DNA of 64,000 bases from Gammaproteobacteria bacterium. Its GTDB lineage: Bacteria; Pseudomonadota; Gammaproteobacteria; Steroidobacterales; Woeseiaceae. Location of the stretch: assembly GCA_029863125.1 (NCBI GenBank), contig JAOTWB010000009.1:1-64000 (forward strand), in the 5' to 3' direction. Position numbers and translations under genes: made by a program. Below, piece by piece: positions 1-8,719 of this stretch. Position 1 is the first letter of the stretch. Each line of letters begins with the position of its first letter. The notes under the pieces are model-generated. The model was not told where the DNA came from, did not search any database, and saw nothing but the letters and a program-made list of their open reading frames with translations.

Positions 1-1122
1 CCGCGGCCGCTCGCGAAAGGATATCGGCTCACGCACGATCTCGCGGCGCTGTGTGCTGTTCCGCAACCTCTGCTCCCGGCGATCAATTCGCGTGACGCGA
101 TTCCCGGTGGATTCCGACTGCGGGCTGTGGTAGTGACGATTGCGGGTGACACGTCGCGTCGAAATGTAGTCGCGCCGGTCGTCACGGGGGCGCCAACGAT
201 CACCGCCATAGAAACGATTGACCGTGATGTTGGTGTTATTGCCCAGATAGGTCGTGTGGTGAATGATCCTGGTCGGACGGCGATACCACCAGCGGTCCCA
301 GTAAGAACGGCCGTAGTAAGGGTGTCCATAGTAGCTGTGATGAAACACGTTCAGGCTGTCGGAGTACCAGCCGATCGTAAACGCTGTCGTGACGCCCCAA
401 AAATATCCGCGGTCGAATACGTAGGCGGACGGGTACGGATAATAGTAAACCGGATACGGGCGCGGATAGTAGTAATAAACCGGACGCGGTTGATAAACGA
501 CTACGCGCTCAGGCTCATAGTAAGGCACATAGATGACGTCTTCTGCGACGGGTGTGATTTCAATGGTGCCCTCATTCCGCGCAACATTCTGGTAGGAGTC
601 GCTCTTGAGATTGCCCGCGGCATATGCCCGGTCGCGAAACACTTCGATCGCGCCGACCACGTCGGATTGCTGCGACACGACGGCCTCACCGAGACGCCAT
701 GTCCAATCAATGTCGTCGTTCAGTAGTTCGATGACCTCCGGATAATTAAGCAGCGCAACGACAGAATCGTCCCATTCGGGATCCGGTTCGAGAGAGGGGT
801 CAGTCTCGAGTGCCTCAAGGAAGCGGGCCGCGTCGACGATTTGCAGGGGGTAGGCGGCAGCCGGGAGGACGATCGCCAGCAGGTCATCCGGGTACAGCGC
901 TATGGGGCCGACCAGTTCCTCGAGTTCAGCGGCCGAGAGCAGCGGGATGTCTTCATTTCCGGTCGCCGGCGCTGAGTGTTGCTCTTCGAAGTCACCGATG
1001 ATTTTACCGTCATCATCCACCGGCACCTGCGCCAGTGCGGCTGCCGGCAGCAGGGCCAGCCACGCGAACGATGCGAGGGAGATTCTTGCCAATCCGTATC
1101 TGGCGGCGATTAGGTTCTTCAT
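1..1122 (-). CDS. DUF3300 family exported protein (3' end outside window)
   Basis: The reverse frame is open from the ATG at 1122 to base 1 (374 codons), so the gene continues past the window edge. It begins with a signal peptide (MKNLIAARYGL..., cleavage near ALAQ). The next segment carries the DUF3300 signature: a P-I-A-L-Y-P-D-D-L-L-A stretch around residues 75-85, a YPLQIVDAARF stretch, then VIYVPYYEPERVVVY. After that comes a tyrosine/proline/tryptophan-rich region and an Arg-rich tail. A GGGAGG ribosome site lies at 1127-1132, four bases before the start. DUF3300 proteins are exported and of unknown function. The family call is firm; no reaction can be assigned. Confidence 0.85.
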   Translation of the reverse strand, partial: MKNLIAARYGLARISLASFAWLALLPAAALAQVPVDDDGKIIGDFEEQHSAPATGNEDIPLLSAAELEELVGPIALYPDDLLAIVLPAAAYPLQIVDAARFLEALETDPSLEPDPEWDDSVVALLNYPEVIELLNDDIDWTWRLGEAVVSQQSDVVGAIEVFRDRAYAAGNLKSDSYQNVARNEGTIEITPVAEDVIYVPYYEPERVVVYQPRPVYYYYPRPYPVYYYPYPSAYVFDRGYFWGVTTAFTIGWYSDSLNVFHHSYYGHPYYGRSYWDRWWYRRPTRIIHHTTYLGNNTNITVNRFYGGDRWRPRDDRRDYISTRRVTRNRHYHSPQSESTGNRVTRIDRREQRLRNSTQRREIVREPISFRERPR

Positions 1123-1245
1123 GCGGCCTCCCGGTCCATAATATCTTGCGGACCTGTCCATGTTGAGGCTTATAGTAGCGCCGCCTAGCTGAACCCATGC
1201 TTAACCGCAATGGCCCTGAACACGTTGTTCAGCCATACTTTGCCG

Positions 1246-1725
1246 TCAGTCGTCGCTCCCGCCCGCCCAGGCGATGAATTTCCAGCCTTCGTCGGTGCGA
1301 ACCAGGACGTCGGTATACCGGCCATTGCTCGTCTCGATCTGACCGTCCTTATTCTTGTTCTTGTTGGCGCTCGTAAACATGTAGTGCGCTACGGCGACGT
1401 CACCGTGCACGACAATCGACAGGGGATACAATTCGTGTGCGACCATCTGGCTGATCTGATCGTTGAGACGGTCCCACATCTTTGTGGATGCCTTGCCCCG
1501 CGGCGACGGTGACTCATTGTTCCATCCGGAAAAGTCGTCCGTCAGCACTCGATCCATCCATTTATTGTCGCCTTTTTCCTCGGCAGCCCACTGTGCTTCG
1601 ATCTGCGCCCAGACGTCCGCCTGGTCGTTAACCGGATCGGCAGGCGTTGCCTGCGCCAGAACGCTGCCGGCGGCCAACAGGAAAACGCACGGCAAGACAG
1701 AATTGAATGCTGTAGAGATTCGCAT
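1246..1725 (-). CDS. Exported SnoaL-like/DUF4440 (NTF2-fold) protein
   Basis: This is a 159-residue protein. A clear signal peptide (residues 1-25, cleavage near VLAQA) supports the ATG at 1725 over an earlier in-frame start at 1779. The mature part has the NTF2-like pattern: a helix with W-A-A-E-E-K-G-D, a D-D-F-S-G-W turn, and late strands containing VAVAHYMF, GRYTDVLVR and GWKFIAW. DUF4440/SnoaL proteins are small cone-shaped domains, sometimes enzymatic and often without a known ligand. It is transcribed alone on the minus strand between the DUF3300 gene and a lipoprotein gene. The function is unknown. Confidence 0.7.
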   Translation of the reverse strand: MRISTAFNSVLPCVFLLAAGSVLAQATPADPVNDQADVWAQIEAQWAAEEKGDNKWMDRVLTDDFSGWNNESPSPRGKASTKMWDRLNDQISQMVAHELYPLSIVVHGDVAVAHYMFTSANKNKNKDGQIETSNGRYTDVLVRTDEGWKFIAWAGGSDD

Positions 1726-1805
1726 TACCGGTAACCCCCCGCGGTGATACCCAAACCAAAGTAGTGCGATTTTAGTCACATTTCGTCAGCACGACAAATG
1801 TAATT

Positions 1806-2402
1806 TCAGTCCGGATTGGCGAGCGTCAAAGCCACCAGCTGGGAAACGACAGGAGGCGACACCGCGGTTGTAATATCGTACTCGTAAAGCTCGCGAAGAT
1901 CGTTTTCCGACAGGTAATCGGGGTGATGTGCCTCAACAATAGTTGCATATTCGAAAACTTGTTCGTTTCTGACCAACAGCAGCTGATACACATGCATCGC
2001 GAGGCCGGTCGCACCGGCAAGACGCATGAGTTCGCCTATCGCTGTATTTTTCTGCGGAAGCAAAAGGCTGCCTAAGTGCATCGTCTGTTTGTGCAAATCC
2101 CATCCATGCGATCTGAAGATAGCGCCGATCGAGTTGCCGGCAAGTACTTTCGCGTGTTCTTCGCGGTAGCGATCGTCAAGATGGTCGGCAAATCTTACGA
2201 CGGCATAGGTCCGGCAGGTAGGGGCGCCATTTTCCAGGCTATACAGGCTGGACCGTCGCAGTCCGGCCTCGCTGGCAAGAACCTCGATACCGTAACTGCC
2301 GAATCGTTTTTCGATCCGCTCGCTGTTGAGCAGAACCGGCTCGGTCGCACAGGCGCTGAGCATCGCGGCGAGGACGGCTGGCGGGAAGGAAGTCACTTGC
2401 AT
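1806..2402 (-). CDS. Putative lipoprotein of unknown function
   Basis: The protein has 198 residues from the ATG at 2402. The N-terminus is a short signal ending in a good lipobox (L-S-A-C, Cys18), which fits export and lipid anchoring. The rest is soluble and of mixed charge, with a notable ERIEKRFGSYGIEVL segment soon after the anchor. The open frame continues upstream to 3290, but that part lies antisense to the alcohol dehydrogenase gene and is not credible coding sequence. There is no strong Shine-Dalgarno at 2402. The gene is divergent from the dehydrogenase with about 70 bases between. I do not recognise a characterised family. Confidence 0.6.
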   Translation of the reverse strand: MQVTSFPPAVLAAMLSACATEPVLLNSERIEKRFGSYGIEVLASEAGLRRSSLYSLENGAPTCRTYAVVRFADHLDDRYREEHAKVLAGNSIGAIFRSHGWDLHKQTMHLGSLLLPQKNTAIGELMRLAGATGLAMHVYQLLLVRNEQVFEYATIVEAHHPDYLSENDLRELYEYDITTAVSPPVVSQLVALTLANPD

Positions 2403-2471
2403 ACAGGCGATTAACTGCAAAAAGTGGGTGAACCATATACTGTGCGTAACTGGGCGTAAAGGAGTTGTGGA

Positions 2472-3491
2472 ATGCGTGCGATGGTCCTCGCAGCGGTCGC
2501 CGGACTTGATGAGAATCCAGAGCCACTTCAGCTTACTGAGCTCGCGCAGCCGACGCCGGGCAACGGCGAGGTTCTTGTCGAGATCTCCGTTTGTGGTGTG
2601 TGCCACACGGAGCTCGACGAAATCGAGGGGCGAACGCCGCCGACGCAGTTGCCGGTCGTGCCTGGCCACGAAATCGTCGGTCGTATCGCAGACCTTGGTC
2701 CAGGCTGCAGCCGGTTCAGCGTCGGGCAGCGCGTCGGCATTGGCTGGATCCATTCTTCGAGCGGCAGGGCTGACGAAAACCTCGACGCTGCATTCAGGGC
2801 GACAGGCCGAGACGTAAACGGCGGGTATGCGGAGTACGTCACGGCAGCGGAGACCTACGCTTATGAGATTCCCGAGATATTCAGCGACGCTGAAGCCGCC
2901 CCCCTGCTGTGCGCAGGCGGTGTCGGGTATCGCTCCCTGCGCCTGACGAATATCAGCGATGGGCAGGTGCTTGCTCTGACCGGATTCGGTGGTTCGGGGC
3001 ACCTGGTGCTGCAGCTGGCCAAGTATCTTTATCCAAGGGGCAAGGTGTTTGTCTTCGCGCGCAGCGAAACAGAGCGTGCTTTTGCGAGAGAACTCGGTGC
3101 AGACTGGGCGGGTGATATCGGGGAGAGTCCGCCGCAAGCACCGCACGCGATTATCGACACGACACCTGCCTGGAAGCCTGTTTTGGCGGCACTGAAACAG
3201 CTGCGTCCGGGTGGTCGCCTCGTCATCAATGCCATCCGCAAGGAGGACGCGGACCGGCAGCTGATGGCCGACATCAGCTACGAGGATCACCTGTGGATGG
3301 AAAAGGAATTAAAGTCGGTCGCCAACGTGACGCATCGCGATATTGAAGAGTTCCTGCCCATTGCGGCCGAAATACCGCTGCGCGTGGAGGTTCAGACGTA
3401 TACGCTCGAAAGGGCAAACCAGGCTTTGCATGACCTGCGGGCTGGGCATGTTCGCGGCGCCAAAGTGCTGGTAGTGTCGGAATTCTCTTGA
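2472..3491 (+). CDS. Zinc-type alcohol dehydrogenase (MDR family), lacking structural-zinc cysteines
   Basis: This is a 339-residue medium-chain dehydrogenase/reductase. The N-terminal GroES-like domain carries the catalytic zinc ligands: Cys44 in CGVCHTE, His66-Glu67 in PGHEIVG, and Cys147. The Rossmann domain has GFGGSGH at 171-177 for NAD(P) binding. It should oxidise an alcohol or reduce an aldehyde; the substrate cannot be read. In relatives of AdhA type, four cysteines around residues 93-110 bind a structural zinc. Here that loop (HSSSGRADENLDAAFRATG) keeps the framework but has no cysteine. The gene stands alone, divergent from the lipoprotein gene, and its end overlaps the untranslated leader of the next gene. 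Confidence 0.88.
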   Translation: MRAMVLAAVAGLDENPEPLQLTELAQPTPGNGEVLVEISVCGVCHTELDEIEGRTPPTQLPVVPGHEIVGRIADLGPGCSRFSVGQRVGIGWIHSSSGRADENLDAAFRATGRDVNGGYAEYVTAAETYAYEIPEIFSDAEAAPLLCAGGVGYRSLRLTNISDGQVLALTGFGGSGHLVLQLAKYLYPRGKVFVFARSETERAFARELGADWAGDIGESPPQAPHAIIDTTPAWKPVLAALKQLRPGGRLVINAIRKEDADRQLMADISYEDHLWMEKELKSVANVTHRDIEEFLPIAAEIPLRVEVQTYTLERANQALHDLRAGHVRGAKVLVVSEFS

Positions 3492-3553
3492 ATCCATCTG
3501 GGCCTGTTACGCATCTAACTATGAATAGATTTCAATTACCGGAGAGCCAACGC

Positions 3554-5308
3554 ATGCGGAAACTAAGCCAATCCTTGCTCGTCTTCGCCATTATGAGCAC
3601 CGGCGCCGTCGGCGCCGAGGACGCAGGCTGGGTCGAAAAAAGCAACCAGCACGCCGAGATCGTTCTCGATGTACTTGCCAAATTCAGTCCGGAAGGTGCC
3701 GGCAGTCTCGGCGTCGACGGGCTCGATGAAGAAATACTTGACCTTGGCCCGGGTATTTATGAACGTGCCATTGCCGAGTCGGAGCGAGTGCTTGCCGAAC
3801 TCAAGCGCAGGCTGGACAACGAATCGAACGGCAAAGTTCGGCAGGACCTCGGTATCTTGGTCAATGCCGTAAATGACAACATTCGGTCTTCAAAACTCAA
3901 CCGTGAGCTGCTGCTTCCTTATTACAATATTTCACAAACCGTTTTCTACGGCGTGCGCGGCCTGATTGACCCGCAGATTCCGCGTGAGCGATATCCCGCG
4001 GCTGTGATCCGAATCCAGAAATACGCGGGTCTCGCCGATGGCTACACGCCACTGGTCGCGCTCGCGAAAGACCGCACACGTGAACGCTTCGACACGGCAG
4101 GCCTGGTTGGGCCTTATCGCGGTGAAGTGGAACAGGACCTGGAGCGCGCCGAGACTTTCGTGACCGGCATCGAGGAGCTGCTGGCCGGAACCGATCTCGA
4201 CGGTTGGGAGGAAAGCTACTCGACGCTCGCCGCACAATTGCGCGCGTACAACGATTGGGTTCGCGCCGAAATATTGCCCCGGGCGCGGGACGACTATCGA
4301 CTTCCCGCTGCGCTGTACGAGGACGCCTTGCGAAACTGGGGCGTCGACTCATCGCCCCTGGCTCTTATCGAGCAGGCTACCAAGGGCTACATGGATATTC
4401 GCAATGAAATGGAATCGCTTGCGCCGCTGGTCGCCGCGGAAAAAGGCTATGACACAAAAGACTTCCGCAAGGTCATCGGGTTGTTGAAACGCGACGGTGC
4501 GATCGACGGCGACAAACTGCTGGATCACTACCATGCGGTACTGCGGGATATCGAAGAGACTATCGTTCGCGAGCAGATCGTCACGCTGCCGGAACGTGAC
4601 GCCGGCATCCGTATCGCGTCGGCCGCGGAAACAGCGGCGCAACCGGCGCCCCACCTGGACGTTCCGCGTCTGCTCGGCAATACCGGGGAGTATCCGTCGT
4701 TCGTGATCCCGCTGCTGGTACAGAACGATGACGGCAGCTGGCAGCAAACGGACGATACCTACGAGGCCGGTGCCTGGACGCTGACGGCGCACGAGGCTCG
4801 GCCGGGTCATGAAATGCAGTTTTCGAGCATTATTGAATCAGGTGTATCGATCGCTCGCGCAATATTTGCATTCAACAGCGCCAACGTCGAAGGATGGGGC
4901 CTGTATGCCGAAGCCATCGTGCGACCGTACCTGCCGCTCGAGGGTCAGTTGATCAGTCTGCAATATCGCTTGATGCGCGCGGCGCGTATGTTTCTCGATC
5001 CCATGCTCAACCTGGGTTTGATCACGCCGGAAGAAGCCAAGAGCCTGATCGTAAACGATATTTCAATCGGCGACGCGTGGGCACAGAACGAAGTGGAACG
5101 CTATACCTATCGGATGCCCGGTCAGGCGACGGCCTACTACTATGGCTACAGCAAGATGCAGGCGCTGCGCGCGCAGACGGAGCTGAAGTTACGCGATCGG
5201 TTCGACCAGAAGGCGTATCACGACTTTATCCTGGCACAGGGTATGTTGCCGCCGGATATCCTCAAGCAAGCCGTGATGAACGAGTTTGTGCCGAGCCAGC
5301 AGGACTAA
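3554..5308 (+). CDS. DUF885 family exported metallopeptidase-like protein
   Basis: This 584-residue protein starts at the ATG at 3554. That start has a GGAGAG ribosome site eight bases upstream and begins a signal peptide ending near VGAEDA; an earlier in-frame start at 3488 has neither. The DUF885 hallmark HEARPGHE lies at residues 413-420, and a second acidic residue sits in NVEGWGLYAE (Glu446). Together these resemble the zinc-binding arrangement of gluzincin-like peptidases. The C-terminal part has the usual YRMPGQATAYYYGY stretch. DUF885 members are thought to be peptidases, often periplasmic or lipoprotein. The substrate is unknown. No partner is obvious next to it. Confidence 0.82.
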   Translation: MRKLSQSLLVFAIMSTGAVGAEDAGWVEKSNQHAEIVLDVLAKFSPEGAGSLGVDGLDEEILDLGPGIYERAIAESERVLAELKRRLDNESNGKVRQDLGILVNAVNDNIRSSKLNRELLLPYYNISQTVFYGVRGLIDPQIPRERYPAAVIRIQKYAGLADGYTPLVALAKDRTRERFDTAGLVGPYRGEVEQDLERAETFVTGIEELLAGTDLDGWEESYSTLAAQLRAYNDWVRAEILPRARDDYRLPAALYEDALRNWGVDSSPLALIEQATKGYMDIRNEMESLAPLVAAEKGYDTKDFRKVIGLLKRDGAIDGDKLLDHYHAVLRDIEETIVREQIVTLPERDAGIRIASAAETAAQPAPHLDVPRLLGNTGEYPSFVIPLLVQNDDGSWQQTDDTYEAGAWTLTAHEARPGHEMQFSSIIESGVSIARAIFAFNSANVEGWGLYAEAIVRPYLPLEGQLISLQYRLMRAARMFLDPMLNLGLITPEEAKSLIVNDISIGDAWAQNEVERYTYRMPGQATAYYYGYSKMQALRAQTELKLRDRFDQKAYHDFILAQGMLPPDILKQAVMNEFVPSQQD

Positions 5309-5347
5309 GAAGTTATACTGCGATTTCCCAACGAGCCGGGAAACGGC

Positions 5348-5659
5348 ATGTCTCATAATGTTGCCTGTTATCGCTGCGGCGCCTCGCTTGGCGCGCTGTC
5401 GCTGCCGTTTTCTCGGCGGGATCAATGCCCGGGCTGCAGCGCAGATCTGCATGTCTGTAAAATGTGCGTGTATTTCGATCCCGCTGTGCCACGGCAATGT
5501 CGCGAAGATGGTGCAGAGGACGTTACGGAAAAGGAGCGCGTGAACTTTTGCGACTGGTTCAAGCCGTCGGAATCCGCGTTCGACCCGAAATGGAAATCCG
5601 ACGCGGACGCTGCGCGAGATAATCTTGCTGCTTTGTTTGGCGATACCGATGACAATTAG
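5348..5659 (+). CDS. Small zinc-ribbon protein of unknown function
   Basis: This 103-residue protein has three closely spaced cysteine pairs near its N-terminus: CYRC, CPGC and CKMC. A further C-x-E and an FCDWFKP segment follow. This is the pattern of a rubredoxin-like or zinc-ribbon fold that binds one or two zinc ions. The C-terminal 35 residues are acidic and probably disordered. It overlaps the next gene by 11 bases, so the two are probably translationally coupled. I recognise it as a conserved gammaproteobacterial hypothetical but know of no assigned role. Confidence 0.7.
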   Translation: MSHNVACYRCGASLGALSLPFSRRDQCPGCSADLHVCKMCVYFDPAVPRQCREDGAEDVTEKERVNFCDWFKPSESAFDPKWKSDADAARDNLAALFGDTDDN

Positions 5660-6725
5660 CCGCAGACGGTTCCTGGCGCTCGCCGGAGCGGCCGTGACCG
5701 TTCCTCAGATTTCGGCGTGTAGCGGTGTCGAGAAGGTTGCTGTGGCAAATGTTCCGCGCAGCCCGTTCGGCGCAGACTCGACGGCTGAGGAGGTGACAGA
5801 AGGTGTCGACCTCGCCGGCAAGCTTGCGGTCGTAACCGGCTGCACGTCCGGGATCGGTTTCGAGACCATGCGCGTACTGGCGAAACGCGGTGCCCATGTT
5901 GTCGGCACCAGCCGCTCGCTCGAAAAGGCCGAAGCGGCCTGCGGCCGCGTAACGGGCGTCACGACGGCTGTGCAGCTTGAACTATCGAGTTTCGATTCCG
6001 TCGTCGCGTGCGCGGAGTCGATACGTTCACAGAAATCCCCGATCGATATCCTCGTTTGCAACGCCGGCTATCGGGGCGGCGGCAATGAACGCCAGCTCGT
6101 CAATGGCATCGAAAAGCACTTCGTTGTGAACCACCTCGGTCATTTCGTGCTGGTCAATCGCTTGCTGGAGCGCCTGTTGCCGGCTCGGCAGGGACGAATC
6201 GTGGTTGTCGCCAGCCGCGCCGCTTATCGCGGGGCACCGGCCGGAGGCATCGGCTTCGATGATCTTGGCATGGCGCGCAGCTACAGTGATTCGGCGGCCT
6301 ACGGTCAGTCCAAGCTGGCCAATGTCCTGTTTTCGCTGCAGCTGGCCGAGATGCTGCGCGGCACCCGGATAACATGCAATTCGCTGCATCCGGGCGTCAT
6401 CAATACGGACATCGACCGCAACCTCAACCCGCTGACGCGTTTCGGTTTCGAACTGCTGACAAAACTAAGCGGCAAGACCATAGAAGAAGGCGCCGCGACA
6501 AGTTGCTACGTGGCAAGCAGTGACCTGCTGCGATCTACCAGCGGCCATTATTTCGAAGACTGTAATGCGGTTACCATACGGGGAACAGGCCACATGCATG
6601 ACAAGGCCATGGCCGAAAAACTCATGCTCGTCTCCGAGGAACTGACGGCAGAATACCTGGTCGAATGGCGGCGACCGGAATGGAGTGAACTCGACGACGA
6701 CCTGCAGAACCAGACGGACGGATAG
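5649..6725 (+). CDS. Tat-exported SDR-family oxidoreductase, probable lipoprotein
   Basis: The start at 5649 gives a 358-residue protein with a twin-arginine signal (SRRRFLALAG) followed by a lipobox I-S-A-C at residues 21-24. The enzyme would therefore be exported folded, with its cofactor, and lipid anchored. The body is a classical short-chain dehydrogenase: TGCTSGIG at 63-70 binds NAD(P), NAG at 138-140, and the catalytic Ser/Tyr/Lys include Y218-G-Q-S-K222. Its closest look-alikes are retinol-dehydrogenase/WW-oxidoreductase type SDRs. It overlaps the zinc-ribbon gene upstream and shares one base with queC (TAGTG), so the run looks like one transcript. The substrate is unknown. Confidence 0.82.
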   Translation: MTISRRRFLALAGAAVTVPQISACSGVEKVAVANVPRSPFGADSTAEEVTEGVDLAGKLAVVTGCTSGIGFETMRVLAKRGAHVVGTSRSLEKAEAACGRVTGVTTAVQLELSSFDSVVACAESIRSQKSPIDILVCNAGYRGGGNERQLVNGIEKHFVVNHLGHFVLVNRLLERLLPARQGRIVVVASRAAYRGAPAGGIGFDDLGMARSYSDSAAYGQSKLANVLFSLQLAEMLRGTRITCNSLHPGVINTDIDRNLNPLTRFGFELLTKLSGKTIEEGAATSCYVASSDLLRSTSGHYFEDCNAVTIRGTGHMHDKAMAEKLMLVSEELTAEYLVEWRRPEWSELDDDLQNQTDG

Positions 6726-7417
6726 TGGCAAATAGTCAGACAACAAGCGATGAAATGGCGCTGGTTGTGCTGTCCGGGGGGCAGGATTCGACGACCTGCC
6801 TGTACTGGGCGATTGACCGATTCGGGGCAGCAAATGTCTCGACCATTTCATTCGACTATGGCCAACGCCATAAAATCGAATTGGAGTGCGCGGCTCGCAT
6901 TGCGAAGCACGCTTCGGTCAGCAATGCGTGCCTGCCCATCAATACGTTTGCATCCCTGGGCGGTGACGCGCTGACCGACAGGCGTATCGCTGTCGATAGC
7001 CAGATCTCCGCTCAAGGCGGCCTGCCGAATACATTCGTGCCCGGGCGAAACCTCGTGTTCCTGACGTTGGCAGCCGCCTACGCTTACCAGCGCGGGATCG
7101 ATCACCTCGTGACGGGTGTCGCCCAGACGGACTACAGCGGCTATCCGGATTGTCGCGAGGGGACGATCCGTGCGCTGCAGCAAACGCTGCGGGCCGGCAT
7201 GGAAAGCACTGTTAGCATTCACACGCCGTTGATGCATTTGTCGAAGAAAGAAACGGTTGAATTGGCCGTGCAGCTTGGCGCTCTTCCTGCTTTGGCCCTT
7301 ACGCACACTTGTTATAACGGAAAGCGTCCGCCCTGCGGTGAATGTCCTGCATGCGAACTGCGGGCCAAGGGCTTTGCCGAAGCGGGAATAGAAGATCCGC
7401 TGCTGAAAACGCAATGA
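6725..7417 (+). CDS. queC: 7-cyano-7-deazaguanine synthase QueC
   Basis: QueC converts 7-carboxy-7-deazaguanine to preQ0 using ATP and ammonia, on the way to queuosine in tRNA. The 230-residue protein has the PP-loop LSGGQDST at 16-23 and the C-terminal zinc site formed by Cys196, 204, 207 and 210 (in CYNGKRPPCGECPAC). Both are diagnostic. Translation starts at GTG, sharing one base with the TAG stop of the SDR gene. Its own stop overlaps the queE start in an ATGA arrangement. The length is normal for the family. Confidence 0.97.
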   Translation: MANSQTTSDEMALVVLSGGQDSTTCLYWAIDRFGAANVSTISFDYGQRHKIELECAARIAKHASVSNACLPINTFASLGGDALTDRRIAVDSQISAQGGLPNTFVPGRNLVFLTLAAAYAYQRGIDHLVTGVAQTDYSGYPDCREGTIRALQQTLRAGMESTVSIHTPLMHLSKKETVELAVQLGALPALALTHTCYNGKRPPCGECPACELRAKGFAEAGIEDPLLKTQ

Positions 7418-8058
7418 CGTATTCGGTGAAGGAAATCTATTACACCTTGCAGGGCGAGGGTGCACAGGCTGGTCGCCCGGCCGTGTTCCTTCGTTTTGCG
7501 GGCTGTAATCTCTGGTCGGGCCGGGAGGCGCACCGCGCAGAAGCCGTATGCCGGTTTTGTGACACGGACTTTGTCGGTACGGACGGGCCGGGAGGCGGCA
7601 AATTCGAGACGGCCGGTGAGCTCGCGGCGGCCGTTCGACGTGCGTGGCCGCAAGCGGCATCATCCCCAACGCCGTACGTGGTCTGCACAGGCGGCGAACC
7701 GCTGCTGCAGCTGGACGATACGTTAATCGATGCGCTGCATAGCGCGGGTTTCGAGATCGGCGTCGAGAGCAACGGCACCTTGGTCGCGCCTGCCGGCGTC
7801 GACTGGCTGTGCATCAGCCCAAAAGGCCGTGCGCCTGTGCTGCAGACCTCGGGCGACGAGCTGAAACTCGTTTATCCGCAGGTAGAACCAGAGGCGCAGC
7901 CTGATTCGTTCGCGCACATGAGTTTCCGTCATTTCTTCCTGCAGCCGCTCGATAGTCCGGAACGCGAAGCGAATACACGGCATGCGATTGACTACTGTCT
8001 GCGGCATCCTCAGTGGAAGCTGAGTTTGCAGACGCACAAGATCATCGGGATTGAGTAG
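7414..8058 (+). CDS. queE: 7-carboxy-7-deazaguanine synthase QueE
   Basis: QueE is a radical SAM enzyme that rearranges 6-carboxytetrahydropterin to 7-carboxy-7-deazaguanine, the step before QueC. The protein has 214 residues from the ATG at 7414, which overlaps the queC stop by four bases. Upstream in-frame starts lie inside queC and are not needed. The iron-sulfur motif is the longer C-x14-C-x2-C form, spanning CNLW...CRFCDTDF, rather than the standard CxxxCxxC. TGGEPLL is the usual SAM-binding GGEP motif. queD is not adjacent. Confidence 0.96.
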   Translation: MTYSVKEIYYTLQGEGAQAGRPAVFLRFAGCNLWSGREAHRAEAVCRFCDTDFVGTDGPGGGKFETAGELAAAVRRAWPQAASSPTPYVVCTGGEPLLQLDDTLIDALHSAGFEIGVESNGTLVAPAGVDWLCISPKGRAPVLQTSGDELKLVYPQVEPEAQPDSFAHMSFRHFFLQPLDSPEREANTRHAIDYCLRHPQWKLSLQTHKIIGIE

Positions 8059-8060
8059 GT

Positions 8061-8462
8061 ATGAATCATCGAATCGGCCGCGTCATGTTCGCTCTAGTAG
8101 TAGGGCTTGCAGCGGCGGTTCTTTCGTACAAATGGATTACCGACCCGAATCCTCGTATGCAGCGGGCCCGCGAAGAGCAGGTCGTGCAGATTGCGCGTTC
8201 GCGGCTTGCGGCGAAGCTTGAATCTGATTCGCTCGAGATCGTCGATCCCCTGGCCCCCGATCGCAAAGTCGGCAAGGTTTATGTCTTTGCCCAAGCGCCT
8301 GGCTGGGCGGTGTCGGGCTACTACCGGCGCAACGAGGAGGATCGCTGGCACCCGTATCTAATACTCCTGAGTAAGAAACTCGAGCTGCATCGGCTGAAAG
8401 TCCAGGATGAGACCCTTGCGCTGCGGGCCGCTGCCGATCCAACGCTCGAAATCATTCAATGA
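8061..8462 (+). CDS. Membrane-anchored hypothetical protein
   Basis: The protein has 133 residues. A single N-terminal hydrophobic segment at about residues 6-23 would act as an uncleaved anchor or signal. The remainder is a small, charged, probably periplasmic domain with GKVYVFAQAPGWAVSGYYRR as its most distinctive segment. It begins two bases after the queE stop, so it is likely co-transcribed with queC-queE. I do not recognise a characterised family. Confidence 0.65.
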   Translation: MNHRIGRVMFALVVGLAAAVLSYKWITDPNPRMQRAREEQVVQIARSRLAAKLESDSLEIVDPLAPDRKVGKVYVFAQAPGWAVSGYYRRNEEDRWHPYLILLSKKLELHRLKVQDETLALRAAADPTLEIIQ

Positions 8463-8576
8463 TCAAAGAATGAGTGTTGCCACCCAGCCGATCGTGACTA
8501 AGAGGCTGGCTGCGTAGCCAAGGCCGAGGATTATCGTTGCAGGATCAAGTTCGGGTCTTTGTTCTTCGTAGGTCAT
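8463..8576 (-). CDS. Possible 37-residue single-pass membrane protein
   Basis: A short reverse frame from the ATG at 8576 encodes a polar N-terminus (MTYEEQRPELD) followed by one hydrophobic helix running to the C-terminus. The organisation is typical of small regulatory membrane proteins. The frame is open further upstream to 8645, but that part looks non-coding. It ends exactly against the stop of the convergent plus-strand gene. No homologue comes to mind, so the call rests only on the protein-like composition and the purine-rich leader. Confidence 0.4.
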   Translation of the reverse strand: MTYEEQRPELDPATIILGLGYAASLLVTIGWVATLIL

Positions 8577-8719
8577 TTTCTCAGTCCCCTGGTTGATTGG
8601 GTGAGATTGAATCGTCGCCGAACACGACTCGAATGACATGAGCATGCCCTGATGCTTAGCTGACCATTACGTGATTCGTGCCCCCAGAACAACGGAATCG
8701 TGGCTAAGCCATTGAAAAA

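Noticed and set aside
127-726. A 199-codon plus-strand open frame
   Set aside because: It lies antisense to the DUF3300 gene, whose reverse frame gives recognisable family motifs; the plus-strand translation has no family features.
2403-3290. N-terminal extension of the minus-strand lipoprotein frame
   Set aside because: It runs antisense to the alcohol dehydrogenase gene and would bury the signal/lipobox inside the protein.
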